A stretch of DNA of 64,000 nucleotides from Cyanobacteriota bacterium (GTDB lineage: Bacteria; Cyanobacteriota; Cyanobacteriia; Cyanobacteriales; Microcoleaceae): assembly GCA_025362325.1 (NCBI GenBank), contig JANYGO010000365.1:1-64000 (forward strand), in the 5' to 3' direction. A program made the position numbers and the translations under genes. Shown here in pieces: positions 7,201 to 17,031 of this stretch. Numbering within the stretch: position 1 is the stretch's first letter; the number at the start of each line of letters is the position of its first letter. Under the pieces are notes generated by a model. It made no database searches and had not been told where the DNA came from. It saw only the letters and a list, made by a program, of their open reading frames with translations.

Positions 7201-10200
7201 TTACTTCCCCTCGATATATTCCTTTAAAATATTCCGAAGTTGTTTGAGCTGAAATCTCTTAGCAAGTTGGCGCAGCTTCGCAGCAAACGGCACTAACTTT
7301 GGTTCCAAACTTTCCAGCTTAGCACTCTCCTCAAAAATCTCTTCAATATCGCCCATAGCTGCGAGTTTCAAAAGTTTGGCTACCGACTCAGCAGCCGCAG
7401 GTAACAGAGAATAATAAGCTGGAAAATCAGATGCTGGTGACAAACTGGGAGTTTTGCACTTTTGGCTTTCGGCAGATTCCTCGTAAATCCATTCTAGTCC
7501 TAAATGCACGCGCAACTGTTCCAAAAAGTGATTTGCTTCGATCGGCTTGGGAAGAAAATCGTTGCATCCTGCGAGGATGCTCTCTTGCTGCGTATCCTCG
7601 AAAACGCTAGCTGACAGAGCGATTAACACGACATCTTTTAATTCCGGCAACTGCCGCAGTCTCCTGGCAGTTTCTAAGCCATCCATTACAGGCATCCGCA
7701 AGTCCATTAAAATCACATCCGGTAAAAATTGAACTGCTTTGCAGAGGCATTCTTGACCGTTTTGTGCCTCGGCAATTTCAAATCCCAAACGCCCCAGCAG
7801 CCTGCACAACAAATCGCGATTTAGTTGATTATCGTCCACGATCAGCACTTTTCGCTGGTTGCCGACAAAACCGACAAGCCAGCGTTTGTCCCGCAAAGGA
7901 GACACCTCCAAGTACCGTTTGGCTGCGGGCAATTCTATATCCAGCCAGAAAGTGCTGCCTTTGGCAAAAGTGCTGTTGACGCAAATTTCGCTGCCCATCA
8001 ATTTGGCTAATTTTTGACTGATTGAAAGTCCCAAACCAGTACCTTCAACAAATGTATTGCCTCCTACTTGGTGGAAGGGTAAAAATATTTCTTCTAACTT
8101 GCTTTTATCTATTCCTGTGCCAGTATCCTCGACTTGAAAGCGGATTTTCAAAGCGTGTTTGGCTGCGGTCGCATTATGGGTGAAGCGCAGATAATTGTCT
8201 CGCAATTCCGAACTCAAAATCGAGAATTCTTCATATTCTCCTTGGCCTCGACTCCAGGCTCCTGTGCCTACATAACCGACTTTGAAAGTCACTCCGCCGT
8301 TGTTAGTAAATTTAACGGCATTGCTTAGTAAATTCATAAGAATTTGGCGCAATCTTTTTTGATCTACACGGACGCAGCTAGGCAAGGGAGATACTTCTTC
8401 GTAATTGAAGGAAATTCCTTTTTGAGTGGCCCGCATCTGAAAGAGGTCGGCAATGTTTTTTGTGAAATGTAGAAAATTTAACTCTTCCGGGTTGAGTTCC
8501 ATTTTTCTAGCTTCGATTTTGGAAAGGTCTAAAACATCGTCGATTAACATCAGCAGGTGTTCACCGCACTGTTGAATGTTGCTGAGGCTTTCTTGGTGAT
8601 CTGAGCTTAAATCTTTGTCTGTTTTGATGATTTGAGCGTAACCTAAAACGCCGTTTAAAGGTGTACGCAGTTCGTGGCTCATGTTGGCGAGAAATTCGCT
8701 TTTGGCGCGGTTTGCAGTTTCTGCGGCTAATACGGCTTGTTGGAGGGCGGATTCTGCCAGTTTGCGATCGGCAATTTCGGTTTGTGCTTGTTGAAATAGC
8801 GTCGATTGCTGGATCGCGATCGCCAATTGCACGCACAATTGCCGGAGGGATTCTATTTCTGAGGAATCCCAGGGACGGGGGCCACTGCAATCCTGGGCGA
8901 TCAGCAGTCCCCAGAGCTGATTTTCTACGGTCGGTTGGGCCTGGGAAATGCTTTCTCCTGCTTTTAAAATCGGCAATATTAAGTTAGCTTTTACTTCAAA
9001 TCCTTCGAGCATTTTAATGTGGCATTCCGTCAGATTTTCCCGGTAAATATCTTCCATAGATCGAATACAGCCTTGCTGGTAAATCTCAACAAATTTCTCT
9101 CTAAAACAGCCGTCAAGATTGTTAAAATTTCGCAGCGAAATTCTATCTTGTGCTACGGATTCCACAACTACAATGCCGCTCCAGTCGGGATTGAAGCGGT
9201 AAATAACTGTGCGGTCTGTTTGCAAAAATTGCCGCACTTGTTCGACAGCAGCGGTGAGGACTTCTTCTAAATTGAGGGAGGAGCGAATGCGATCGAGCAT
9301 GGCAACTACCAGCCGCTCTCGCCTTAATTGCTGCAACAGCGCTATCTCGGCTTGTTTGCGTTGGGTGATGTCGGTAATTACTCCCACTAACCCGATTAAA
9401 TTGCCTGTTTCATCTTTAATGCAGTCGGCGCGAAATAAAGTTGTTACCAGTTCGTTGCTTTTAGTTTTGATTTTGATTTCGCCTTGCCAAGATTGGCCTT
9501 TACGGATCGTTTTAAACATTTCTAGCAGCACTTGAGTTTGCGGGTAAATTGCCGTTGCTCCGCCTGCTGTGTTCAGTTCTTCTGCTGTGTAGCCGTACCG
9601 CTGAATAAACGCTTGATTGTGGTAGATCGATCGCCCTGTCAAGTCAGCAATGCCGATCGCATCACTCGTACTTTCTACCGCTTGAGTAACTCGCAGCAAA
9701 TTTAATTCTGCTTGTTTGCGATCGCTAATATCAGTAATACTGCCGATATAGCCTTTAATTTCCTGCTTGTCTCCGATTTCGGCGATCGCCTGACCGATCG
9801 CCCAAATTACGCGACCGTCTGGACGCTGAAAGCGGTATTCTGATTTAAAAGGAATTTTCTCAATAATTGCCCGATACCATTCATTTTTCACCCGATCCGC
9901 ATCATCGGGATGTATGGCATTCAGCCAGCCTGTTTCTGCTGCTAATTCTGCATTTAATCCCGTGATTTCGCTCCACCGCTGATTCACATAAAAGCAATTG
10001 CCAAACGCATCGCTGTGAAATATGCAAACCGGCGATGCTTCTGCCAAAGTTTGATAGCGGCGCTGACTCAATTGCAGTGCGGATTCTGCTTGTTTTCTGG
10101 TGGTGATGTCGCGGACGATCGAAATTATCTCGCCGTCTTCCAGCATTGTCAGCGACAATTCTTGAGGAAACTTAGTACCGTCGCCGCGCTGACCGGTCGC

Positions 10201-12396
10201 TTCTATATTGCAGTACCCTTTTTCCTGGACGAGCGGCATTACTTCTCGTTCAAGATATTGAATTTCAGCAGGGCTGTAGAGCATTTTCCATTTCTGACCG
10301 TGCAGTTCTCTAGCGCTAGCCAAGCCGTACATTTTGAGATAAGCGTCGTTTGAATAAATACATTCTTTACGAGCGTTAAAAATGGCGATGCCGTCATAAG
10401 CCGCGCTCATAGCGACGGCTTGCCGTTGGAGCTTGGACTCAGCTTGTTTGCGAGAAGTAATATCGCGCGCAACCGCATAAATTAAACCTTCTTCGCTAAA
10501 GGGCGATGCCGTCCACAGCAACCATTTGTAAGAACCATCTTTGCAGATATAGCGGTTTTCAAAGCAGATACTGGACGTACCGGCTATTAGTTTTGCCCCT
10601 TCGGCTGCGGTGGCTTCTCGATCGTCTGGATGAACAAAATCGAGCATCGGCTTGGCAAAAAGTTCGGCGCTGCTGTAGCCTAGAGCCGTTGACCAAGCCG
10701 GGTTTAAACGTTTAAAACAGCCGTCGAAACCGATAATGCAAAGCAAGTCTAAGGAAATCGTAAAAAAGCGATCGCGCTCTATTTGTGCCTGCTTTAACTC
10801 AGTGATATCCATCACTAAACCGTCCCAGAGAATATCGCCGTCGCTTCCAGATTTGCTCGGATCGTTGAGCCTTTCGGGTCTCGCCGCTCCTTGCAGCCAC
10901 TTAACTTTGCCCGATCGCATAATATGCCGCCATTGCTGCTGCCAAGGTTCCAGGGTAGCGGCTGAAATTGCGATCGATGCTTCTAAATCTAAGATATCGT
11001 CTGCGTGAATTCCTGTGAAAATTAGTTCCGCATTTTGCTCTATTGCTTCTGCCTCTAATTCGTACAGTTGGCGACTGCCTGAAGAGACGTAAGGAAAAGA
11101 CCTTTCTCCAGTTACTGACCTTCGGAATTGATAAATTGCTCCTGGCAGGTTAGCTACCAGTTTTTGAAATCGAGCTTCGCTTTGTTCCAAGGCTCTTTGC
11201 TGCCGTTTGTATTCGGTAAAATCTCTAATTGTGCCAACTATTACTTTAGTACCGTCTGCTCTTTTAAAGACGCTTTTTTTTGTAGAAATGATGCGTTTTT
11301 CCCCGGCGGCATCTGTGAATTTTTCTTCAGTTTCCAAGCCGATACCCGTTCTCAATACTTCTTCATCTTTTGTCCAAAAAACAGCAGCTTCTGATTTTGG
11401 GAAAAAGTCATAATCTGATTTGCCGAGCAGTTCTTGTCGCGATTTGCCGACCAACTGACAAAAAGCATCATTTAAGATCATCCAGCGGTGCTGCTCGTCT
11501 TTGACAAAAATTGGGTCTGGAATAGCATTTATGGTGTGGTTTAAAAATTCTTCTGACGCTTTCAGTTTAGCTTCGTAGCGGTAGCGATCGCTCACGTCCA
11601 ACACTACTTTGATCATCCGGTCAATCGACCCGTCCAGGCCGCGGATACAGCGCAGGGAAACTCGCGTGTGAACTATTTCGCCGTCTTTTCTGAGCCATCT
11701 TTTGTCTGAGATGTAACCGTCGGTCTTACCTGCTAATATCTCAGACAATTTGTCAAAATTAGCATCAAAATCCTCTGGATGAGTCAACTCCAGCCAATGC
11801 TTTTGTACGAGTTCGTCGCGCTCGTAGCCCAGCAAATTGCACAGCGCATCGTTAACTTCTATCCAATTGCAATTTTCAGCAATTGCGGGGGCAATAATTG
11901 GAGCGACGATGGCAATTCCGATCAGGGAATTTTCCACCACCGAGCGATATTTTTCTTCGCTTTTTCGCAAAGCATCTTGACTGTGCTGGCGTTCTATGGC
12001 GTAACGGAGCGATCGAATTAACAGTTCGCCGTCGATTTTTGTTTTGACTAAATAATCCTGTACGCCGACGGAAATCAACCGCAGGGCAAGCTCTTCGTCG
12101 TTTTGGGCGGTCAAAACTACGATCGGCACATTTACCCCGTACTCCTGTACCCGAGCCACCGTCTCGATGCCAAAACTGTCTGGGAGTGAAAGGTCTAATA
12201 AAATTATGTCAAAAGTTTCTTGATTCAATCGCTGCTGCGCTTCGCTGAGGCGCTCTACTTTCGTCAGCAATATACGCTGCTGGCTGCTAATTTCTGAAAG
12301 TAAATCTTCAATAAGCTCAGCTTCTTGAGGGTTGTCTTCTACTAACAGAACTTTCAAGCAGGTAGGAGGCACACCTAAGTTAAAAACTGCTTTCAT
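7201..12396 (-). CDS. Hybrid sensor histidine kinase: REC-PASx7-GAF-HisKA-HATPase-REC
   Basis: A 1731-residue cytoplasmic hybrid kinase. Domain order: receiver (about 14-135, phosphoacceptor D68); seven PAS/PAC modules (about 143-1030, each ending in a DIT/DIS-x-RKQAE-type linker); a GAF domain (about 1040-1210); dimerisation domain with H1241 in NMSHELRTPLNG; ATPase domain with NLLSNAVKFT, DTGTGI and GTGLGLSIS; a second receiver with D1565 (VILMDLRMPVMDG); and a helical C-terminal tail. The GAF belongs to the phytochrome-like lineage and has DGCF with C1097 and a CH pair at C1125-H1126, the arrangement of bilin-binding DXCF cyanobacteriochromes. No membrane segment is present. It lies about 300 bases downstream of another kinase gene on the same strand. 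The signal and output partner are unknown. Confidence 0.92.
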   Translation of the reverse strand: MKAVFNLGVPPTCLKVLLVEDNPQEAELIEDLLSEISSQQRILLTKVERLSEAQQRLNQETFDIILLDLSLPDSFGIETVARVQEYGVNVPIVVLTAQNDEELALRLISVGVQDYLVKTKIDGELLIRSLRYAIERQHSQDALRKSEEKYRSVVENSLIGIAIVAPIIAPAIAENCNWIEVNDALCNLLGYERDELVQKHWLELTHPEDFDANFDKLSEILAGKTDGYISDKRWLRKDGEIVHTRVSLRCIRGLDGSIDRMIKVVLDVSDRYRYEAKLKASEEFLNHTINAIPDPIFVKDEQHRWMILNDAFCQLVGKSRQELLGKSDYDFFPKSEAAVFWTKDEEVLRTGIGLETEEKFTDAAGEKRIISTKKSVFKRADGTKVIVGTIRDFTEYKRQQRALEQSEARFQKLVANLPGAIYQFRRSVTGERSFPYVSSGSRQLYELEAEAIEQNAELIFTGIHADDILDLEASIAISAATLEPWQQQWRHIMRSGKVKWLQGAARPERLNDPSKSGSDGDILWDGLVMDITELKQAQIERDRFFTISLDLLCIIGFDGCFKRLNPAWSTALGYSSAELFAKPMLDFVHPDDREATAAEGAKLIAGTSSICFENRYICKDGSYKWLLWTASPFSEEGLIYAVARDITSRKQAESKLQRQAVAMSAAYDGIAIFNARKECIYSNDAYLKMYGLASARELHGQKWKMLYSPAEIQYLEREVMPLVQEKGYCNIEATGQRGDGTKFPQELSLTMLEDGEIISIVRDITTRKQAESALQLSQRRYQTLAEASPVCIFHSDAFGNCFYVNQRWSEITGLNAELAAETGWLNAIHPDDADRVKNEWYRAIIEKIPFKSEYRFQRPDGRVIWAIGQAIAEIGDKQEIKGYIGSITDISDRKQAELNLLRVTQAVESTSDAIGIADLTGRSIYHNQAFIQRYGYTAEELNTAGGATAIYPQTQVLLEMFKTIRKGQSWQGEIKIKTKSNELVTTLFRADCIKDETGNLIGLVGVITDITQRKQAEIALLQQLRRERLVVAMLDRIRSSLNLEEVLTAAVEQVRQFLQTDRTVIYRFNPDWSGIVVVESVAQDRISLRNFNNLDGCFREKFVEIYQQGCIRSMEDIYRENLTECHIKMLEGFEVKANLILPILKAGESISQAQPTVENQLWGLLIAQDCSGPRPWDSSEIESLRQLCVQLAIAIQQSTLFQQAQTEIADRKLAESALQQAVLAAETANRAKSEFLANMSHELRTPLNGVLGYAQIIKTDKDLSSDHQESLSNIQQCGEHLLMLIDDVLDLSKIEARKMELNPEELNFLHFTKNIADLFQMRATQKGISFNYEEVSPLPSCVRVDQKRLRQILMNLLSNAVKFTNNGGVTFKVGYVGTGAWSRGQGEYEEFSILSSELRDNYLRFTHNATAAKHALKIRFQVEDTGTGIDKSKLEEIFLPFHQVGGNTFVEGTGLGLSISQKLAKLMGSEICVNSTFAKGSTFWLDIELPAAKRYLEVSPLRDKRWLVGFVGNQRKVLIVDDNQLNRDLLCRLLGRLGFEIAEAQNGQECLCKAVQFLPDVILMDLRMPVMDGLETARRLRQLPELKDVVLIALSASVFEDTQQESILAGCNDFLPKPIEANHFLEQLRVHLGLEWIYEESAESQKCKTPSLSPASDFPAYYSLLPAAAESVAKLLKLAAMGDIEEIFEESAKLESLEPKLVPFAAKLRQLAKRFQLKQLRNILKEYIEGK

Positions 12397-12697
12397 AATA
12401 GTTGTTAATCAAAAAGTTTTGTCAAGCCAACTTGGATTTCACTTTTATTTCCCGCGCCGTTATTGAATTGCACTTACATATACATCGGCGGTCAGATTCC
12501 GGTGTGAGCGATCGCTACAAAAAGTGTGTTTAAGACTTATAATTATATCACGCTCTGACTAGACTGTCAACGTGAAAAATTTTTTATTCTAACTGGCAAT
12601 TTAACCTGTACTTTCTAGCTTCTGCCTTAAAATATAAGATTTAATTCAGCTTGCCCGGCCTTCTAGCTTATACATAAGTGCCTGCATGATGTCTCGA
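12397..12697. other. Intergenic region upstream of the large hybrid kinase
   Basis: About 300 bases between two same-strand kinase genes, including an AT-rich segment (around 12535-12590). It probably holds the promoter of the 1731-residue kinase gene, but I cannot assign -35/-10 boxes with confidence. Confidence 0.35.
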
Positions 12698-13990
12698 TTA
12701 AGGCAGAGTAAAGTGAAAAGTTGAACCTTGACCAGGTTCCGACTCCACCCAAATAGATCCGCCGTGACGTTCCACAATTTTTTGACAAATTGCTAAACCA
12801 ATACCAGTCCCAGAATATTCTCTTTGAGTGTGCAAGCGCTGGAAAATTTGAAAGATGCGTTCTTGATGCTGCGAAGCAATCCCAATTCCATTATCCGAGA
12901 CCGAAAATAACCAGTTTTCCTGTTGTTTGCAAGCAGTAATATGTACCGCAGGCGGTGCAGCGTGGCGATATTTAATCGCATTGCCGATTAAATTTTGAAA
13001 GAGCTGTACGAATTGAGAACTCTCCCCCATTACCGCTGGTAATTCGGTGTAAGTAACAACTGCTTGAGTGTCGCGGATCGCCCCTTGCAAGTTGACGATT
13101 GCTTGCTGGACTGCGTGATTGCAATCTGTCATTTGAAAAGGTTTCCCACTCCGACCAACTCGCGAATATTCGAGCAAATCATCAATTAAAGTTTGCATTC
13201 TCGTGCAGCCCTGAACGATATTGCCGATAAACTTACTAGCTTGGCCGTCGAGTTGGTCTTTGTAGCGTTTTTCTAAAAGTTGAGCGTAGCTAGCAATGGT
13301 TCCTAAAGGCGCTTGCAAGTCGTGAGAAGCCACATAAGCAAATTGTTCGAGTTCTGCATTTGATCGCGCCAATTCTTGGTTAGATTTTAAGAGAGCCGAT
13401 TCGGCGCGCTGGCGGTTCGATATCTCTTGTTGGAGGAGGAAATTTTGCTCTTGCAAGGCTTTTTCTACCGCGCAGCGGGTGCTGATTTCTTGTTGCAGGA
13501 TTTGGTTTTTTTCGTGAAGGGTTTTTTCAACGGCGCGGCGGGTGCTGATTTCTTCTTGAAGCAGCACATTTTGTTCTTTTAGCTGCTTTTGTAAATTCCG
13601 CAGCGTGAGGTGACTTTCGATGCGGGCGAGCACTTCTTCAAACTGAAATGGTTTGCTGATGTAATCAACTGCTCCCACAGCAAAGGCGTTTACTTTGTCG
13701 AAAACTTCATCTTTAGCGCTGATAAAAATTACCGGAATTTCGCGAGTTTTCGCTTCAGATTTCAGGTGCTGACACACTTCGTAGCCGTTCATTTCCGGCA
13801 TCATGATGTCGAGTAAAATCAAATCCGGCGGATTAGAATTGCAGGCTCTCAGAGCCATTTGCCCGTTAATCACGCAGCGGGGCGCGTACCCCCGATGAGT
13901 CAACATAGTAGACAACAGGCGCAGGTTTTCTGGCGTATCGTCTACTACTAAAATGTTTCCTAATGGCGTCTCTGGTGGTTGATTGTTCAT
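12698..13990 (-). CDS. Receiver-histidine kinase (response regulator fused to kinase, no PAS)
   Basis: A 430-residue protein. An N-terminal receiver domain (about 12-125, phosphoacceptor D61 in LILLDIMMPEMNG) is joined by a coiled coil to a kinase core with H223 in ASHDLQAPLG, then NLIGNAIKYR, DNGIGI and GTGIGLAIC. The coiled coil (139-201) is three near-identical 21-residue repeats, i.e. exactly three heptads each. This short receiver-kinase class often works downstream of another kinase in cyanobacteria; control of the kinase by phosphorylation of the receiver is inference. It is encoded upstream of, and on the same strand as, the large hybrid kinase. Confidence 0.92.
   Translation of the reverse strand: MNNQPPETPLGNILVVDDTPENLRLLSTMLTHRGYAPRCVINGQMALRACNSNPPDLILLDIMMPEMNGYEVCQHLKSEAKTREIPVIFISAKDEVFDKVNAFAVGAVDYISKPFQFEEVLARIESHLTLRNLQKQLKEQNVLLQEEISTRRAVEKTLHEKNQILQQEISTRCAVEKALQEQNFLLQQEISNRQRAESALLKSNQELARSNAELEQFAYVASHDLQAPLGTIASYAQLLEKRYKDQLDGQASKFIGNIVQGCTRMQTLIDDLLEYSRVGRSGKPFQMTDCNHAVQQAIVNLQGAIRDTQAVVTYTELPAVMGESSQFVQLFQNLIGNAIKYRHAAPPAVHITACKQQENWLFSVSDNGIGIASQHQERIFQIFQRLHTQREYSGTGIGLAICQKIVERHGGSIWVESEPGQGSTFHFTLP
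13388..13576 (-). repeat. Three in-frame 63-bp tandem repeats coding for a coiled-coil linker
   Basis: The three protein units (residues 139-159, 160-180, 181-201 of the receiver-kinase) share the pattern E-x-N-x-x-L-Q-x-E-I-S-x-R-x-A-x-E-x-x-L. Each unit is 21 residues, so copy-number change keeps both reading frame and heptad register. Confidence 0.85.
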
Positions 13991-14498
13991 TGATTATTTT
14001 CCCAAAAATAAAGGAAGTTCGGCAACGGAGCAGTGTACAAGATTTAACGGATGCAATAAGGCTTAGTTATCATCCACTGAAAAGTCAGAAGCAATCAAGC
14101 AAGGTTTTAGGTAATTAAGCAATTCCTAACCGTCTGATACGGTTGCTATCTTTTATTTCTAAATTACACAAAAGAGGTGGTTCATAGTAGGAATATTGGG
14201 GAGATAAAACTATAAATATGCTCAGAAACAGGGTTGGTAAGCATTTGTTTTTCCACAAGTTTTGTTATTGTTCGTTTACCAGAAAGAATTGGTTTAAAGC
14301 CGGAACCCTTGTAGGGAGAAATTAAAAGAAGACTATTCATTACTTCAATCCTCTTCCTTCCAGGTAGAGGTCGCCCTCCGAGGTCAACTGTCAACCCTTC
14401 GGCTTGCTTCGGCTCCCCTCGGCTCCGCTCGGGGCAAGACGCGAGCGCACAAGTCGCTCTTCGGGCGAGCTGTCAACTGTCAACTGAATGAACACTCC
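13991..14498. other. Repeat-rich intergenic region
   Basis: Between the receiver-kinase start and the 3' end of the TPR-methyltransferase gene. It contains a GAAGTTCGGCAACGG-type repeat (about 14012-14056) and repeat copy C (14277-14492, reverse orientation). The 70-codon ORF at 14182-14394 is read through the repeat and was rejected. Confidence 0.6.
14277..14492 (-). repeat. Dispersed repeat, copy C, with an internal GC-rich insertion
   Basis: Reverse-orientation copy of the family also found at 5944-6080 and 26318-26450. It contains an extra ~70-base segment (about 14398-14465, rich in CCGAAG/GGAGCCGAG units) between the TTGACAG half and the TTTAAACC half. Its TTCATTCAG end lies six bases beyond the stop codon of the TPR-methyltransferase gene. 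Confidence 0.8.
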
Positions 14499-16817
14499 TC
14501 AAACCTGCAACAGCAGAGTCAGAGCATTATTGTTCCAAGTCCATCCTTTATCTAACACCTTAAATCCAGCTACTTTGCACATAGATTCTAATGCAGAGGC
14601 TGTAGGCAGCCACCACCACGGGCCAAAGTCGTTGACATCAAAAACTGCTTTTTCTGTTAGTCCTATAATTGGTGAGCCATAAAGATGGGGCTGCCAGTAA
14701 GCTGTTAAAATAGCTCGTTCTGCTTCGCTTAAAGCGGGAACAAACATTACCCCAGAAGCTGGAATTTCGTAGCGTCCCCGCTCGTTTTCTATAACTTCTT
14801 GGGTAATAGCTGAAGTTAAGATTAAATATTCCCCAGTTATTTGACGCAAGCCTGTTAAAATTTGCAAAGGGTGGGGGTGATGGTACAAAACTCCTGCACA
14901 ATGAACTACATCATAAGGCTGACCAATTTCTGCAAGCTGAATCTGAGTTATATCTCGACTGATACAATTATAATTAGCAATATTTAAACTTGCCATGCGA
15001 TCGCGAAAATCTTGCCCAAATTGGGCTGATGCGGGCGTGACATCAATCATTGTCAGAGAAACAGCACCGTATTTGCTAGCTACAGATACTTTTTCGTTGA
15101 CAGTTCCCCACAAGCCGCCGACTTCTGCAAAAGTGTGATTTTTGACGACTCGGGCAATGTAGCGATCGCGAATATCGTCAGTCTCCAACTCTGATAGTAT
15201 ACTGCGATCGCCCGACAAGTGCTTTTTCTCCACAACTTCCGCCAATTTCCCAGATATTGCTGCATCTTGTGGCCGGATTTCTAAGGCCATCATGTACAAA
15301 ACAATCGCTTGATCCAGCCGATCGCACTCAGCAAACTTTTGGGCAATTTCGCAGTAAAATTCAGGAGCGTGCAGCGGTTGCAATTCGTGGTGATAGTAGC
15401 TGGTAGCGGCGTCTAAACTTGCCGGAGTTCTTTTGATCAGAGCATCGCCTAACTTGGCGTAAATCTGCGGGAGAGCGGGTTCGATTTGCAGGGCGCAAAG
15501 GTAAGCAGAAACAGCCTCGTTCCACTCGTGCATCTGGGTCAAAGCATCGCCTAAATTGTAATAAGACCAAGAAAGATGGGGGTTGAGTTCAATAGCACGC
15601 TGATAAGCGGTAGCTGCTGCTTTCCACTGCTGGGTTTTTAACAGCGCTTCTCCTAAATTGTGGTAAGTCCAAAAGAAGTCAGGATTGAGTTCTATCGCCC
15701 GCTGGTAGGCGAAGGTTGCTGCCAACCAATCCTGGAGTTTAACTAAAGTTAAAGCTAAATTATAATGAGACCAAAAGAATTCGGAATTAAGGGCGATCGC
15801 CCGCTGGTAGGCAGTCGCAGCCTCCGACCATTTTTCTAGTTGAAAAAGCGCATCTCCCAACTTGTGACAAGATCCAGAATGATTCGGGTCTAAGTCAACA
15901 GCGCGCTGGTAGGATGCGGCGGATTCCGACCATTTTTCTAATTTGCCATAAGCTTCGCCGAGGCTGTAATAAGACCACGAAAAGTCTGGGTTAATTTCTA
16001 CAGCCGTGCGGTAGATGATGACAGCTTCTTGCCATTGCTCTAACTTCAGTAGAACTGCACCTAAATTGGAATAAGACCAAAAAGAATCCGGATTCAATTC
16101 AATACTTTCGCGGTAGGCAGCCTCGGCTTCGCCCCAGAGTTCCTTGGCTTGCAAAACATTACCTAATTTGTAATGAAACTCGGAAATATCCGGCTGGAGC
16201 TTAATAGCTTTGCGGTAGTTGATAATAGCTTCTTCCCACTGCTTTAACTGGCTAGCAGCTTCGGCTAATTGGCAATAAGCCTCGCAACAACTAGAGTTTA
16301 AATAAATGGTTCTGTGGTAACAAATCAGCGCTTTTTCTGGTTTTTTTTGCGTCAACAACTTATTGCCCAAATCCAGATATTCTTCCGCTATTTCGAGCGG
16401 TTCCACCATCAGTGCTTGATACCAGCAATCTGTCGCTTCTTCGGCTTGACCGACTTCGGTAAATATCCGGCTCAAATTGCGGTAAAATCCTGCAAAGTCG
16501 GGTTGCAGGGAGATGGCTTTTTGGTAACAGGCGATCGCTTCTTGCCACTGTTGCAGGGTAGCGCAGAGTGTGCCGAGGTTAGCAAAAGCTTCGGCAAAAT
16601 CGGGTTTTTGGGCGATCGCAACTTTATACCAATACCGAGCGTCTTCTAGCTTACCCTGAGCTTGCAGCGCCTTTCCTAGGGTTTTGCAAGTCTCGGCGGA
16701 ATCGGGGTGGGATGCGAGAATTTGGTGGCAAAGTGCGATCGCCTCATCCAACTTTCCGGCGGCTAAATATAATTGGGCCTGTTTCTGTAAATCTACCGCT
16801 GCTGTTTCTGAATTCAC
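14499..16817 (-). CDS. TPR-repeat protein fused to a C-terminal SAM-dependent methyltransferase-like domain
   Basis: A 772-residue protein. Residues about 5-525 are a run of roughly fifteen 34-residue TPRs (pattern W-x-E-A-x-x-x-Y-x-x-A-I-x-L-x-P). The last ~240 residues form a class I methyltransferase-like domain with a glycine-rich motif (FAEVGGLWG), an acidic end of strand 2 (MIDVTP), and HCAGVLYHHPHP, a motif seen in the CmoB/Methyltransf-11 group. The GTG start has a strong GGAAGGGA site upstream. The gene is divergent from a three-domain glycosyltransferase gene, which suggests modification of a surface glycan or of the transferase complex; the substrate is unknown. Confidence 0.85.
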   Translation of the reverse strand: MNSETAAVDLQKQAQLYLAAGKLDEAIALCHQILASHPDSAETCKTLGKALQAQGKLEDARYWYKVAIAQKPDFAEAFANLGTLCATLQQWQEAIACYQKAISLQPDFAGFYRNLSRIFTEVGQAEEATDCWYQALMVEPLEIAEEYLDLGNKLLTQKKPEKALICYHRTIYLNSSCCEAYCQLAEAASQLKQWEEAIINYRKAIKLQPDISEFHYKLGNVLQAKELWGEAEAAYRESIELNPDSFWSYSNLGAVLLKLEQWQEAVIIYRTAVEINPDFSWSYYSLGEAYGKLEKWSESAASYQRAVDLDPNHSGSCHKLGDALFQLEKWSEAATAYQRAIALNSEFFWSHYNLALTLVKLQDWLAATFAYQRAIELNPDFFWTYHNLGEALLKTQQWKAAATAYQRAIELNPHLSWSYYNLGDALTQMHEWNEAVSAYLCALQIEPALPQIYAKLGDALIKRTPASLDAATSYYHHELQPLHAPEFYCEIAQKFAECDRLDQAIVLYMMALEIRPQDAAISGKLAEVVEKKHLSGDRSILSELETDDIRDRYIARVVKNHTFAEVGGLWGTVNEKVSVASKYGAVSLTMIDVTPASAQFGQDFRDRMASLNIANYNCISRDITQIQLAEIGQPYDVVHCAGVLYHHPHPLQILTGLRQITGEYLILTSAITQEVIENERGRYEIPASGVMFVPALSEAERAILTAYWQPHLYGSPIIGLTEKAVFDVNDFGPWWWLPTASALESMCKVAGFKVLDKGWTWNNNALTLLLQV

Positions 16818-17031
16818 TTTTTCCCTTCCTGTTTAGTAATAATTGCCTGTATAAGTTTAGAACAAAACTTGTCTAATTTCCGACTCATGCACAGACATCT
16901 CCCTAGCTGTAAGTACCCGATCACCTGCACGGGATTTGTGCGAGCGAACTTTAAGTTAATTTGCACAGAAGTTAAGGAAAAACCAATTTCGATTAAACTA
17001 AGATAGCAACAGGTTAACAGCGAGGTAAATA

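Noticed and set aside
14182-14394. 70-codon minus-strand ORF
   Set aside because: It is read through dispersed repeat copy C, and the other copies do not keep the frame.
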